NCBI GenBank assembly: GCA_032988165.1
Contig: JANTQF010000099.1
Span: forward strand, 48,501-112,500
Origin: Emmonsiellopsis sp. PD_33
Taxonomy: Eukaryota; Ascomycota; Eurotiomycetes; Onygenales; Ajellomycetaceae
Reading direction: 5' to 3'
Length of the DNA stretch: 64,000 bases
The position numbers and the translations under genes were made by a program. Numbering within the stretch: the first letter of the stretch is position 1; each line of letters begins with the position of its first letter. The notes below the pieces were generated by a model, which was not told where the DNA came from, searched no databases, and was given only the letters and a program-made list of their open reading frames with translations. This document shows positions 35,114 to 46,400 of this stretch, one piece after another.

Positions 35114-37691
35114 GTTGACAACAAATCACGGTACAACACAGATGAAACCACTGGGTAGGGTATGTGATAATAATATTCCCGAGGGAGTGATAAAGAAACA
35201 AGCGAGATCCCTAGGGCAGACGAAGAAGTTGCTGTCGATGATGATGATGATTCAGGGTGGAGATAAGAGAAACAAACACAGCTTTGGAAAACTGCAGAGG
35301 GAGAGACTGGGATGATATAGTTGTCCTCCAGTGATGGAAAAGTCCTGGTCCGAGGCAACGGGACTAAGCGCGTGCACAACACACGGTTGATAATCCACAA
35401 CTCGCACTATGGCAGTGTCCAAAAGGCACTATCTGCGGGGGAATCCTCGGTGACGGGCGAAACCGAAAGTCCAGATAGGGATCCTCCAGGGATGGATATA
35501 TGTTCCGTTCCAAGTGGCAGTACGGAGAAAGGCAGAATCCAGATAACAGGAGTCGACACAGAGGACCAGAGATGGAGACTATGTCCTAGCTGAGATGGCT
35601 GAGATGGTTTGAGACGGATGAGACGGACAGCTGGCGGTGGTGATAACAGTTGATGATGTTGTAAAGGAAAAGACACGTTGAGGCAGAGACGGTGTCGGGG
35701 GAGCCGTGGCCACAAGAGACGAGGACGTGGAAAAGGGGAAGGAGGGGGGAAGGGGGAGGCAGTCTCTGTTTGCAGACGATGTGGCAGTCTGGGAGGAGGG
35801 ATGAGGAGGGAAGAAGGGAGAGAGAGAGAGAGGAAGAGAGAGAGGAAGAGAAGAAGAAGAAGAAGAGGAAGAAGAAGAGAAGGGAAGTCGGGCGAAGCGA
35901 GGGCCGGGGATGGCAGCCCAGAACAGGCAGGAGGGGCAGGCGGGTGTGTCATGCCCAGCGCGGCCTCTGATTGGCTGCGAGCCCGGGCAGCCAGGCGGCT
36001 TGTTTGGAGCCACGAAAGAGGAAAGCTAGGCGAAAACTCTGTCGGGCGGCATGTACCTGACCCATCGCCTGTCCGCGGCGGTACCTGCTCGCCCATGGTT
36101 GGATGCCCCGCGGCCCATGTATCTTCCCGCCCCAGCCATGGCCCGCTACCTCGCCTTGAATCCTGATATCCTTATCCTCATATCCTCATCTCCCCATCGC
36201 TCAACCTCTCAACCTCCCAATAGATTAAGGCTACTGCAATTCACTCCACTACCTCTCTCCTCAAACCGTCCTTCTACCCCTGTTTTCTTTTTCTGGCTGC
36301 TTATCGGGTAGCTGTGCGTGGAGCTCGTCGTCTGCATCGCATCAGATCAGATGGGCCACTCGCAGACTCCAGTATTAATCAATGCAGGCCAGAGAAACGG
36401 TGCGGGCCTCTCGTCGACGCGTCCGGTCTGTGCCAATACTGCGGCTCCTATGTCCACAGTGTGGGTTCAGGGCTGGAATTGCTGCAGGCATGGTGCCATG
36501 CCAGCCCCGGCGACCCCTAACCTCTCGCCTGGCCTCAAACAAATAAACCTAAGGAGCACGGAATCCTGGCACGAAGATGCTGTTTCTTGGACAGCAAACA
36601 TTGCCAGGCAAAGTAGCACACATCCCTGGCCTGGGAAAAAGCTTGGTAGATGTTCCCATCTGCTGGCCACCAGACGAGCGATCTCTCCCTGACCCAACGG
36701 ATTGCTCCTGGCATTCCTCAAGCAACCTAACACCCTTTCGCCATTGAAACCAGCTTTCAGAGGTTTTGAGACACGCAAAATGGCACATAAGCCAGGCTCA
36801 AACTGCACAATCGCCCGTCGCGCCCCTTGATTGGCGAGTGTGGTGGTGTCAGTTAGGCACACATGCGTGCTTGGGCATTGACGCCCAATACATCGTCGCT
36901 CCTGTTTGGCCACCAGGCCTGAGCCACCCAGCAATTCCTGTCCAAGGGCTCGCGGTGGCAATCAGCTGCTGATGCCTGCTTGACAAAGCAGAAGGCAATA
37001 TTCTCAGCAATCTCCACGCGCGCTGTGCCCTTTGTTCTTAGCGCCCTTGCCTCTGGATAATATCATCAGTCAGCCTCAGACTGCAACCACCCGCTTGTTA
37101 TGATTTCCCAAGCCGGTTCAACCGATGACCGTGGATTCTAGGCTTGAGAAAAAAGTTCCATGTTTCGACGCTCTGATATCATTGTGTTCTATTATTGGCT
37201 ACTGGCCTGGCGTTCTCCTCGATTGTGTCCGTTTTGCGTTGTGACTGCATCATAAACTCATCCCTTGCTTCGTTCTCGAAGATGAACTCGTGGAGAAGCC
37301 GGGTCCCTTGTCCTGTGAATCTGCCGGCGTCTCAAAACCCCGTCTCACATCGCATGAGTCTCTCAGCATTGTTCTATGCCATCCGATTCCCTGCGTATCT
37401 CCACCTTCTTAGGCCCCGTTGCTCGATCCCCGATCGAATAGGAATAATACATGTGTTTCCACTCCCCCACGGTGCCCCAAATTAATGATTTTCTAGAACT
37501 ACCCATTTGGTGGACTCTGCTGAAGATTTCCATTTCAAGACGTTTGCAGATACCAATCCTACTTAAGCTCTCTCAACAAAAAAATGAACGGAGCATAAAA
37601 ACACACTATGCCGAAAACACCCACTCATATCAAGCCTTATGTTGCGCTATTTCCAGAGAGACCATGCAGATTCTCAACATTTTCCCCAGTT
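35114..37691. other. long intergenic region upstream of the RfeG-like gene
   Basis: 2.6 kb. Contains a pronounced purine tract (GA/GAA repeats, 35812-35886) and GC-rich sequence to about 36150. Long open frames opposite the purine tract (35407-36170) are Ser/Leu/Pro or Arg/Glu low-complexity and are shadows of the repeat. Frames at 36314-36972 have no family features. Confidence 0.5.
35812..35886 (+). repeat. polypurine GA/GAA tract
   Basis: About 75 bases almost entirely of G and A, including AGAGAG and (GAA)n runs. It lies about 0.7 kb upstream of the RfeG-like start. Confidence 0.85.
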
Positions 37692-38973
37692 CTACAATCG
37701 GGAGCCCGATACGGAACTATCTGCAGGCACGATTCTGAAATTAGTTCGTGGGAAGTGAATGCGAATATCGGCCCGGTTGTCCATCGTCGGACGCTGCACC
37801 ACCACCTCCTGTGCGCTCAGGGCCACTAACTTCCCACTGTCCTTATAATTAGACCCACCATCGGTTGGCCACACCACCACATCTTGACCTGGATGGAGTT
37901 TCAGCGCATCGCCATCGTCAAACTTCCCATTAGGCTCCATAAACTCTGCAGCCCCTAACCTATCCAACACTTGTATCCCAGAAAGGGTCGTTGGCTTGGA
38001 GGTCCCGGATTTGGCTTCCGATAATGCCTTTCTGAACCGGCTCATCCAAGCAAAGACCCTGGGAAAGTGGGCTTCCGAGATAATATCGCGGTCAAGGGCC
38101 CCTTTCAACCCATTCATCCAGTCGAACGGCCATATTGCTTCATGGGTGTTACGAATACTGTCAGTCACTTTATGCCGTGCAGATTCCAAGGGCTAGTCTA
38201 GGTGGGAAAACTTAGGCATACCATGGATGTCAGCTAGTGTTGGCTTATCCGTGTTTCCTACCCAACCTCTCCCATCCGCGAGTAATGTCGTCTCAAGAAA
38301 TTCAAACGCCTGTCCGATATGAGCCATGGCTTCTGGGCGAGCCTCAAAGACGTCCTTCTTTTTGAAACTCCGCCCTCCAAAATCTTCGCGATCCTTGACG
38401 AACATTGGATTCTCTGTGAGCGCTGTATCTGGTGGGATGAGCTGTGTAGCACGGGCGAATACGCCCCCATCGGTGGTCCAAACCTCCAACAGCTTTTCTA
38501 GTGCTTGCCCGGATGGATCCTTCGCACCAAGTCTCCCATCCGGATACAGTTCCTCGAGTTTCCGCAGGATCAGGCGAGTGTCGCAGTAAATGTCTCTACC
38601 AATAACGAGGACCGGGATACGGCGATATTGGACGCCCAAAGCATTGAGATCCGGTCGGGGCATTGTCGGAGGTTGCAACTTGCATTGAAACCTTAGCAGT
38701 GTTTTACTACGCCTCGATGGGCTGAAGTTTGGGGCTGATGTTTTGCCTTACGCATTGATCATACTCGATACCGCGCAGGGTAAGGTACCTTCAAAGCATG
38801 CAAATCAGCAACAATATAATTTGAGGTCTGCATCAGCATGCCCACTGGAGACCAGCGATACCGATCCGCATTAGAATAAAGCCATGAGGCATTTGAACAA
38901 CTCACCAAGCCACCCGTCTTGCATATGGCGAGAACGTATAATGAAACAGCACTGGCTTCTGTGTTGGCACCAT
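37692..38973 (-). CDS. glutathione S-transferase-like protein with extra C-terminal domain
   Basis: Exons 38973..38906, 38788..38752, 38678..38222 and 38137..37692 give 335 residues. The N-terminal thioredoxin-fold part reads VLFHYTFSPYARRVAWYLTLRGIEYDQC, with the SPYA motif in the glutathione-site position, then RIPVLVIGRDIYCDTRLILRKLEELYPDGRLG. The helical GST C-domain follows, with PTLADIHAIWPFDWMNG and HFPRVFAWMSRFRKAL. After residue ~250 there is an additional domain (PGQDVVVWPTDGG, KLVALSAQEVVVQRP) that ordinary GSTs lack but which occurs in a fungal subfamily. Intron 3 (38221..38138, AAG acceptor) contains an in-frame TAG, so reading through without splicing would truncate the protein. 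Substrate unknown. Confidence 0.85.
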
Positions 38974-40393
38974 ATTTGCCTTGTTTGCCTGCTCTTTGAA
39001 AGACTGATTCCTATTTTTCTATCCTTTCCTCTCTTCTCTTCCTCTTGCGTCGATCAATAGGTGGAATTATTGCAGGCGGTCGATAATATGCCTCTCAGCC
39101 AAACTCAATCCCGAAGTCCCAACTTGTCCGCCCGCAGGGTGTGCCGGCTTTGTGTAGCTTGGTAGATGATCCTGCTGATGGTTAGGCAGCCAATATCATC
39201 GACTGATATTGCTGTCTAGGGAGTAATATAGGCCTCTGATTTGAACTAGCTGATGGTCAGCCTCAATCAGGAGAAGCTCTGGATTCTAGAGAATATGCAA
39301 GACAAGCTACGCGCCCGAAAACAATGCTTGGGGACAGAAATGAACGCAAACAGAATGTAACACCAGAAGCACGATCCCGAGTCCCCGGACAATGCAAAAG
39401 CTTTACACAACACAACAAGGCGGAACTTCAGCGAGGAGCTGCCCTGGTTTTACGTGGCCTGATGCATGAGAGTGGAATACTGACATGGATAGGTGGAACA
39501 ATTCAGCTTTGGCCTTCAAGGCCCCTTGCGAGCTTATCTGCCTTTTCCTGTGTATCAAAGCTGTTCTCAACCCTCGTGTCTTGATTTGGACCGCTTGATG
39601 TCCAGATTCCCTGTCGTCCAATCCTCTCCTATCTTTCCCAGTCGTCCCTCAAATAAAACTAATTTCAAGATAATACAACTTGAAGATATGTTAATCAGTG
39701 GTCCAGAAACAACCAGATAGCCCGGATTATCTTGCAAATATTTATATTTTCTCGGCCTTCGATCTCTCTTTCTCGTATTTCAAGTTCTGAGGAGTAAATG
39801 CAGGGATTTGGACCTCGGCTGTTCTGCTGGTTACACACGAAATCTTGTTGTTAACAGAGGGGCAAGATCCCTCCTTGCTAAAACAATTGTATCTTGGAGC
39901 TCAAGACTAGTTTGCTCATGTGAAATATCCTGCATTTTCTTTCCCATAACAAGTCGTTTGATATCGGTTTGCTGTCCAGCGGGGTCTTGGCAGTGTAAAT
40001 TAGTAAGCAATATGGAATCATGTGATCTCGCGTCTAATTGACGAGCCTCCAACCGCGACACGCGACGTGCTTCGGTGAGATATCAAATGGGTTTATTGAC
40101 GATATATCACTTTCGTAGAAAATGTAATGGCCCTGCTTGTCCTGGGGGATATGGGTAAAGTCTCAGAGGTAGATCTAAGGGATAGGTGCCGCGTTATGGG
40201 CAAATAGAGCCGTAAATATGGGAATTCCTGTGTGGTAAAACTCGACCATTGCCAGTGCTCCCTCTCTCAACCTCCCACCACCAACAGCCACCACCATCAT
40301 CACCATCACCCCCAGCCCAACATGTCGACGACCCCTATACACCCGTCATAACCACCACAGTACCACCACCAAATCACCAGTCACCACCCAACC
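38974..40393. other. intergenic region between divergent GST-like and polymerase eta genes
   Basis: 1.4 kb of divergent promoter sequence. The last 150 bases before the polymerase start are CCA/CAC-rich, and an overlapping Pro/His-rich frame starting at 40249 is a shadow of this composition. Nothing else was recognised. Confidence 0.55.
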
Positions 40394-42475
40394 ATGCGCA
40401 CACCCACCACACCACCACACCACCACCGCCAAAATGCCATCCACCCCCCACCCACCTCCCCCTTCACCCACCGCAACCTCACCCACCTAACCACCTACAA
40501 CCCCCGCACCCCTCTCCGCCTAATAACCCACATCGACCTCGACGCCTTCTACGCGCAATGCGAAATCGTCCGCCTCCACCTGCCCCCCACCACCCCGCTC
40601 GCCGTGCAACAATGGCACTCCCTAATCGCCGTGAACTACGCCGCGCGGCCCTTCGGCATCTCCCGCATGCTCAGCGCCGCAGAGGCGCGCAAGCGCTGTC
40701 CGCAGCTGGTCACGCAGCATGTGGCGACGTTCCGCGAGGGGGAGGGCGGGCGCTGGGCGTATAGGGAGGATGCGGCGGAGAGGATGGGGAGTGATAAGGT
40801 TTCGTTGGAGCCGTATCGGGTCGAGAGTCGGAGGATTTTGGGGGTGGTGAGGGGGGTGTTGGAGGGGTGGGCGGGGAGGGTGGATTTGAGGGGGGATGGG
40901 GAGCGGGGGAAGGGGATGGTTGGTGGTGGTGGTGGTGCGAGTGGTGGGGATGGTGGGGAGTATGCGCATTTGGTGAGGATTGAGAAGGCGGGGATTGATG
41001 AGGTTTTTGTCGATTTGTCTGCCCTGGTGCATGCGGCGCTGCTCCAGCGGTATCCGGTGTTGGCGGAGGGGGAGAGGCCGAGGGAGCCCGGTGAGAAGCT
41101 GCCTAGGCCGCCGACGACGGTGTTGGCGTGGCGGCCGGAGGATTGTCTGGTTGATTTGGATGTTGAGGAGGCGGAGGAGGATGATCCGGACTGGGACGAT
41201 GTGGCGATGCTGGTTGCTGCGGATATTGTGCGTGATATACGCCAGGCGGTCTGGGAGAGGTTGAAATATACATGCTCCGCGGGCATCGCGAGGAATAAGA
41301 TGATGGCCAAGCTGGGGAGTGCGTGCAATAAACCGAACAAGCAGACTATCGTGCGCAATCGCGCTGTGCAGCAGTTCTTGGGCGGGTTCAAGTTTACTAA
41401 GATACGTATGCTGGGCGGGAAGTTGGGGAGGCATGTTGTCGAGACCTTTGGCACGGACGAGGTCGCTGAGTTGCTCAAAGTGTCGCTGGAGCAGATGCGG
41501 TCTAAACTGGGGGATGAGACGGGGCCGTGGCTTTATCAGCTTATCAGGGGCGAGGAGTATAGCGAGGTCACGACGCGGACCAAGATCAAGTCTATGCTTT
41601 CTACGAAGTCCTTTAGGCCCGGTATTACCTCCATGGGGCAGGCGGAGAAGTGGTTACGGATCTTTGTGGCGGATATTTATGGGCGGTTGGTAGAGGAGGG
41701 CGTCGCAGAGAATAAGCGACGGCCCAAGGTTATTACTATTCATCATCGGATGCCGGGGGGGCAGTCGAGGTCCAGGCAAATTCCGATACCGACAGGGAAG
41801 CCGGTGACTGATGACTTGCTCTTTGAGTTGGCAAAGGTGTTGTTGACGCAGGTTATTGGGGAAGGGAATATTTGGCCCTGTGCAAATTTGTCGTTAAACG
41901 TGGGTGGGTTTGAGGATGGGGAGACGGGGATGAGAAGGTTGGATTCTTTTTTCCTCCCGGGGAATAAGGGTCCTAAATCTGATGTCCCGCTCGCGCAAGA
42001 TCATTTTGATACAGTTGCGCCTGACACTGCGAAGCGGAGGAAAATCTCCGATTACCCCTATAATGATATCCACAGCGAACCCCTCCAATATCCCCTCCTC
42101 TCAGAACTACAGGACGAAGAATCCCTCTTCCTACAGGATGAAGCCCTTGACCAGGCCAACATGAGCGAAGCCCACCACCACCTTCTTGAGACAGATATCC
42201 AAGAGGAAAAATCCCCACCATCCTTTCTCCCCTCCTTCACATGCCCTCGTTGCGGTAAAACAGTGCTGGAATATGAAAGCGGAGAACATGAAGATTGGCA
42301 TTTTGCCAAAGATCTAGATACACAGGAACGGCAGCAGCAACGGCAACAACATCCCACGCCTCCACCCCCTCCACGCCAGAGTGGTGGGAGGGGAGGGAAG
42401 GGCCGTGGTCGTGGTCGTGGTCGTGGTGGTAGGGGGAAGGTGGATAAACGACAGAGTCGGTTGGCGTTTGGGTGA
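40394..42475 (+). CDS. RAD30: DNA polymerase eta (Rad30), Y-family translesion polymerase
   Basis: Single-exon gene of 693 residues. Y-family catalytic motifs are present: ITHIDLDAFYAQCE (Asp48 and Asp50) and AGIDEVFVDLS (Asp202, Glu203), which bind the two catalytic metals. TCSAGIARNKMMAKLGSACNKPNKQT and the little-finger region follow. At residues 617-636 a C2H2 ubiquitin-binding UBZ3-type finger is visible (Cys617-x2-Cys620, His632-x3-His636), as in eta orthologs, where it recruits the enzyme to monoubiquitinated PCNA. The C-terminus is a Gly/Arg-rich stretch then KRQSRLAFG, which only weakly resembles a PCNA-interacting box. The ATG at 40394 is the only one before the catalytic core. It bypasses UV photoproducts during replication. 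Confidence 0.94.
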   Translation: MRTPTTPPHHHRQNAIHPPPTSPFTHRNLTHLTTYNPRTPLRLITHIDLDAFYAQCEIVRLHLPPTTPLAVQQWHSLIAVNYAARPFGISRMLSAAEARKRCPQLVTQHVATFREGEGGRWAYREDAAERMGSDKVSLEPYRVESRRILGVVRGVLEGWAGRVDLRGDGERGKGMVGGGGGASGGDGGEYAHLVRIEKAGIDEVFVDLSALVHAALLQRYPVLAEGERPREPGEKLPRPPTTVLAWRPEDCLVDLDVEEAEEDDPDWDDVAMLVAADIVRDIRQAVWERLKYTCSAGIARNKMMAKLGSACNKPNKQTIVRNRAVQQFLGGFKFTKIRMLGGKLGRHVVETFGTDEVAELLKVSLEQMRSKLGDETGPWLYQLIRGEEYSEVTTRTKIKSMLSTKSFRPGITSMGQAEKWLRIFVADIYGRLVEEGVAENKRRPKVITIHHRMPGGQSRSRQIPIPTGKPVTDDLLFELAKVLLTQVIGEGNIWPCANLSLNVGGFEDGETGMRRLDSFFLPGNKGPKSDVPLAQDHFDTVAPDTAKRRKISDYPYNDIHSEPLQYPLLSELQDEESLFLQDEALDQANMSEAHHHLLETDIQEEKSPPSFLPSFTCPRCGKTVLEYESGEHEDWHFAKDLDTQERQQQRQQHPTPPPPPRQSGGRGGKGRGRGRGRGGRGKVDKRQSRLAFG

Positions 42476-43023
42476 ATTATGGTCTTCTTTTTGGACCTTT
42501 CTTTTTTAGATACGGTTGGATTTATTTTAATTTCTCCCCCCCTTTTTTTTGGTGGGCATTTCGCGCGGATTAGTTTATGTCTGTTCTTTTTGGGTATTCG
42601 TGGCGCATAACTATATGAAATGGGGGGTGTTTGTACTGGTCGTTTTGGAAGCAAAAGTACGTACATATAACGACGAATGATCTACCGAGGGTGGCTTGGT
42701 TGGATTCTGGGCCTCGGTTGGGGAGTTTGCTTCTTTTGGATGAATGAATGGCTAGGGATGTAAGGATGTCATTATTTGATTTATATCCATTACATTTTGT
42801 GCTAAGGGGTGCAGTGGTTTTTAGCAGCTGGTGCACTGGTACGCTAGGCCGGCCACATTTTACAATCGAGAGAGGTATGCAGACAGGCCGGGGGGCGACT
42901 AGGAAGGGTTCTATGAGGGAAATTAAGTGATTAGGCTTATTGAAATATAAAAAGATTTGTACGACAATCCTATAAATCAATCCACAAGTTCGATTTTTCC
43001 ACTAGGGGGCGGGGGGGGGGGGG
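42476..43023. other. 3' flank of polymerase eta gene up to the retrotransposon
   Basis: Non-coding. Ends in a G-rich tract (about 43004-43024) directly before the target duplication of the copia element. Confidence 0.6.
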
Positions 43024-43028
43024 GATTC
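43024..43028 (+). repeat. 5-bp target-site duplication GATTC (left)
   Basis: GATTC immediately precedes the left LTR, and the same five bases follow the right LTR at 48390-48394. Confidence 0.93.
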
Positions 43029-43136
43029 TGTTGGCTGTAGGCCTCCATTCCCGATCTAGCTTAGCGTATCACGTGATCATAGGATAGATAGATTCTTGCC
43101 TCTGAGATCAATTTGAGAGTCTTCAACCTTCCCACA
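43029..43136 (+). repeat. left LTR (108 bp)
   Basis: Begins TGTTGGCTGTAGG and ends CTTCCCACA. It keeps three CpG, one of them within a TCACGTGA palindrome that reads TCACATGA in the right LTR. Confidence 0.95.
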
Positions 43137-43149
43137 GGTTATGACCCAG
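43137..43149 (+). other. putative primer-binding site (initiator tRNA-Met anticodon arm)
   Basis: GGTTATGACCCAG follows the LTR directly. It lacks the TGG expected for a tRNA 3' end but resembles the complement of the CAT-anticodon stem-loop of initiator tRNA-Met, the half-tRNA primer used by copia-type elements. This rests on my memory of the tRNA arm. Confidence 0.5.
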
Positions 43150-43444
43150 TATAGTGTTTTTTAAATGAAAAACACTGCATCAACATCTGGGAGGTTCACA
43201 AACATCTACAGATAGTACTGCTGCAAATTGCACAGGAAATCCATTTGATTTGCATTATTTTGTATGATTCACCTGTTTGTTTTGATATTCAATATTGGAT
43301 TCAAAACACCCTATTGAGTTATTCATTCTCAATGTGTTTTTCTCAACATTCAACTGGCCCCATACTGCTGCAATGAGCAGTAGCTGTGGCCTCTAAACAC
43401 CACTCTCAGGGAGCAATCCCTGTGTTATCAAACTTTCCTGATCC

Positions 43445-46400
43445 ATGTTACCCCAATCCACCAAATCCAAAGGAAAAATGCCCATCCAGGAGGATGACAA
43501 TGACCTCTATAAGGACATGGAGGATCTTTTGAAACCAACTGACATGGATGAAACTGAAGATGTTCTTCAGCAGGAACATTTATCTCATCTAAATCATCAT
43601 ATGTCAGATGATAGTCTCAGATGTTATTGCAGCACCAGTCATCCTGCATTTAATAGATCTGGAATTGATATTAATACAACTGCATTCAAACATTTAATTC
43701 AAGACCAAGTTGCACATCCTGAATGTGAACACTCTATAGCCTGAGAATGCAAGTATGAACATTCTGAAAATCATTAATAAGATTACAATCAGTCTAAAAT
43801 CCATGATCATTCTGAATTTCAACATCCATTTACCACCTCAAGCCTCAGTGAGTTCAACATCATCAGTGGAGATCCAGATAAACCAGTCATGATGACCCAG
43901 GGTGCCATGATGGTGATGATGTAAACTCTTTTGAATGCCAGTTATCAATCTACACCTTTACTTATCACAGATTCCATAAAGAAGGAACTCTATGAATTCC
44001 AAAAGGAAATCAAATCCACTCTTGACACCAAGTCTGTCACCACATTTGATGGATTTAACTACAAAAATTGGAGAATTAATATTTTGAATGACACTGAGGT
44101 GATCAGTAGATTCAATATCTTGTTGAAGAATCAACACTAACCCCCAGTAGGTAGTCATCTGAATAGGGAGAAATAGCATATACATTTAAAGGCATTGTAT
44201 TGCTGGATGCTCTCTAGTCTTATTGGTAACATTCACACCACTATAGGCAGTTTGGAAGTGGATGATACTGTGGCTCTTTAGGAGAAAATTAACATTAAAT
44301 ACACAGTCTCTCTTGCAGAAGAATGCATGAACATTGTCAGAGAGTTAATCTATCTCAAGGTCAAGAATTCTAAATATCTTCCTTATTAGTGCTGTTTTTG
44401 CTACCTTATCACTTACCACTATAAATTATGTGATAATCTGGAAGACATCTATCATGACCTCTTCCTTCTGGGACTCAAGGATTTCCAGAAAGTCTTTATC
44501 AAAACTCACCTGAATGAGTTCTTCTCTACTGGTCAGGACACAATTAACAATATTAATATTAACAATTTAATGAAGCAGTTGATGAATCACTCCACCAAAG
44601 ACCTAAAGCTGAAAAATTCAAATAACCCCAGTACAAACTCTGCAAATTCAAATTCCAATACAAATATAAACTTCAAAGGAGATCCAATGAAGACCTGCAC
44701 ACACTGCAAGAAGAATAATCACAAGAAGAAGGACTACTTTGAACTCAACCCAGATAAACTGGCTGAATATAGGAAGGCTGTGAAGGCTAGATAGAATAAG
44801 AAAAAGAAAGATAAAGCCAAAAGCTCTGAGACTCTGAAAAAGGAAAATGAGAAAAAGAATCTTATGAAAAATCAACCTGGTGTAGTAAATGCTGTAATTG
44901 CACAAGATGAATCTTACTCTACATCTATATAAAATGATGTTGTCTCATAATCTTGATATCTTAATACCTGTGCCTCATTCAATATGATGGGTGAGTGCCA
45001 ATCCTTTTCATCTATCCACACATTTGACAGTGATCTCATGATTGATACCACCATGGGTGGTGAGGAATGTGTTAAGGAAATAGGTAGTGTCATTTTAGGT
45101 GTTACCAGTGGAGATGTTGCCATTAAAGATGTCTACTACACTCTAGAACTGACTGTTAATCTCCTTTCATTTGCTATGATAGAGGATCAAGGCTTCAAAT
45201 TCAAACTCTCTGCTACTACACCTTTATATTTCATTTGCAAAGTGCTAAATAGCATCATTTTTCACACAGTTCAAACTCCTGGTCAAGGAAACATCTATAA
45301 GGTTATGGAATGCAACTCTGAGGAGGATCTCAACCACCTACACAGAGTAGTATTATATATAGTCAAATCACACAATTATTTTGACTCAAAAATCAGGCTC
45401 ACTGTGGCTGCTACAGATAGCCTGACTCCTGCAAATAGTGAGATCTTGTCTGTCACTAAAACTCTGGCAGAATGGCATGTAGATCTAGGTTATGTTCATA
45501 CCAGCATCATTATTATAATGTTCAAGAATTCCAAATCAGATATTCAAATCTCTGGTCCAAAGACCTAATTCTTCTATAAGAAGTGTATCAAGGCTGGCAT
45601 GACACATCATTTTTCTTAGACCCCCATGCCACAGTCATTATAAGTCATTGAGAAGATCCATATCAACCTTGCAGGAGGAGGTAAAATGCTTGATGATCTA
45701 TCAGATCACCCCTTTGAGTCTCATCAGGACACTAAGTACTGAATGCTCATAACATGCAATGTTACTCATTATCACTGAGTCTATTTCCTTAAATCCAAAG
45801 ATGAGGCCATCAAATATTTCAAACTCTAGGTGAAATTTATAGGTAATCTTAGGTATATACCTCCTACATATATTTGCACTGATATCAACAGTGTTTTTCA
45901 GTCTGCCTGCATGTAAAAGCTCATGACAGATAATGATATTCATTGGGAACTAACTACACCTTATTCCTCTCATCAAGACAATGTATTTAAATATAGAATC
46001 TAAACTCTCATGAGACATGTTCACACCATTCTCTTCAAAAGTGATTTACCAAAGAAGTTTTAGGCAGATATCATATCAATTATTATGGCTATAATCAACA
46101 ACACACCTACATCTACAGTTCTATACAACACCAAATTTTGGCCTCAGATGGAAGATTCAATTATGCCTAGTTCTCACACAATTTTATGGTGCACACTTAT
46201 AGATGCAGCACCACAGGTTTGCCATTTTCATCATATTGAATGTGAAGTTTTTGCTCATCTTTATGGTTCTCAGAAGTCAGATGACAAGCTTTCCCCCCAT
46301 GCCAGAGCTTACAAGCTTATTAGATTTAATAGAACATCTATTTTTCAACTTTAGGATCTCAATTCAGATAAGATCCTCATCACCAGCAACATTCAATTTA

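Noticed and set aside
35407..36166. Long frames on both strands around the purine tract
   Set aside because: They are low-complexity translations of a GA/CT repeat.
40622..41478. Minus-strand frames of 270-280 codons
   Set aside because: Antisense to the catalytic domain of polymerase eta and explained by its strong third-position GC bias.
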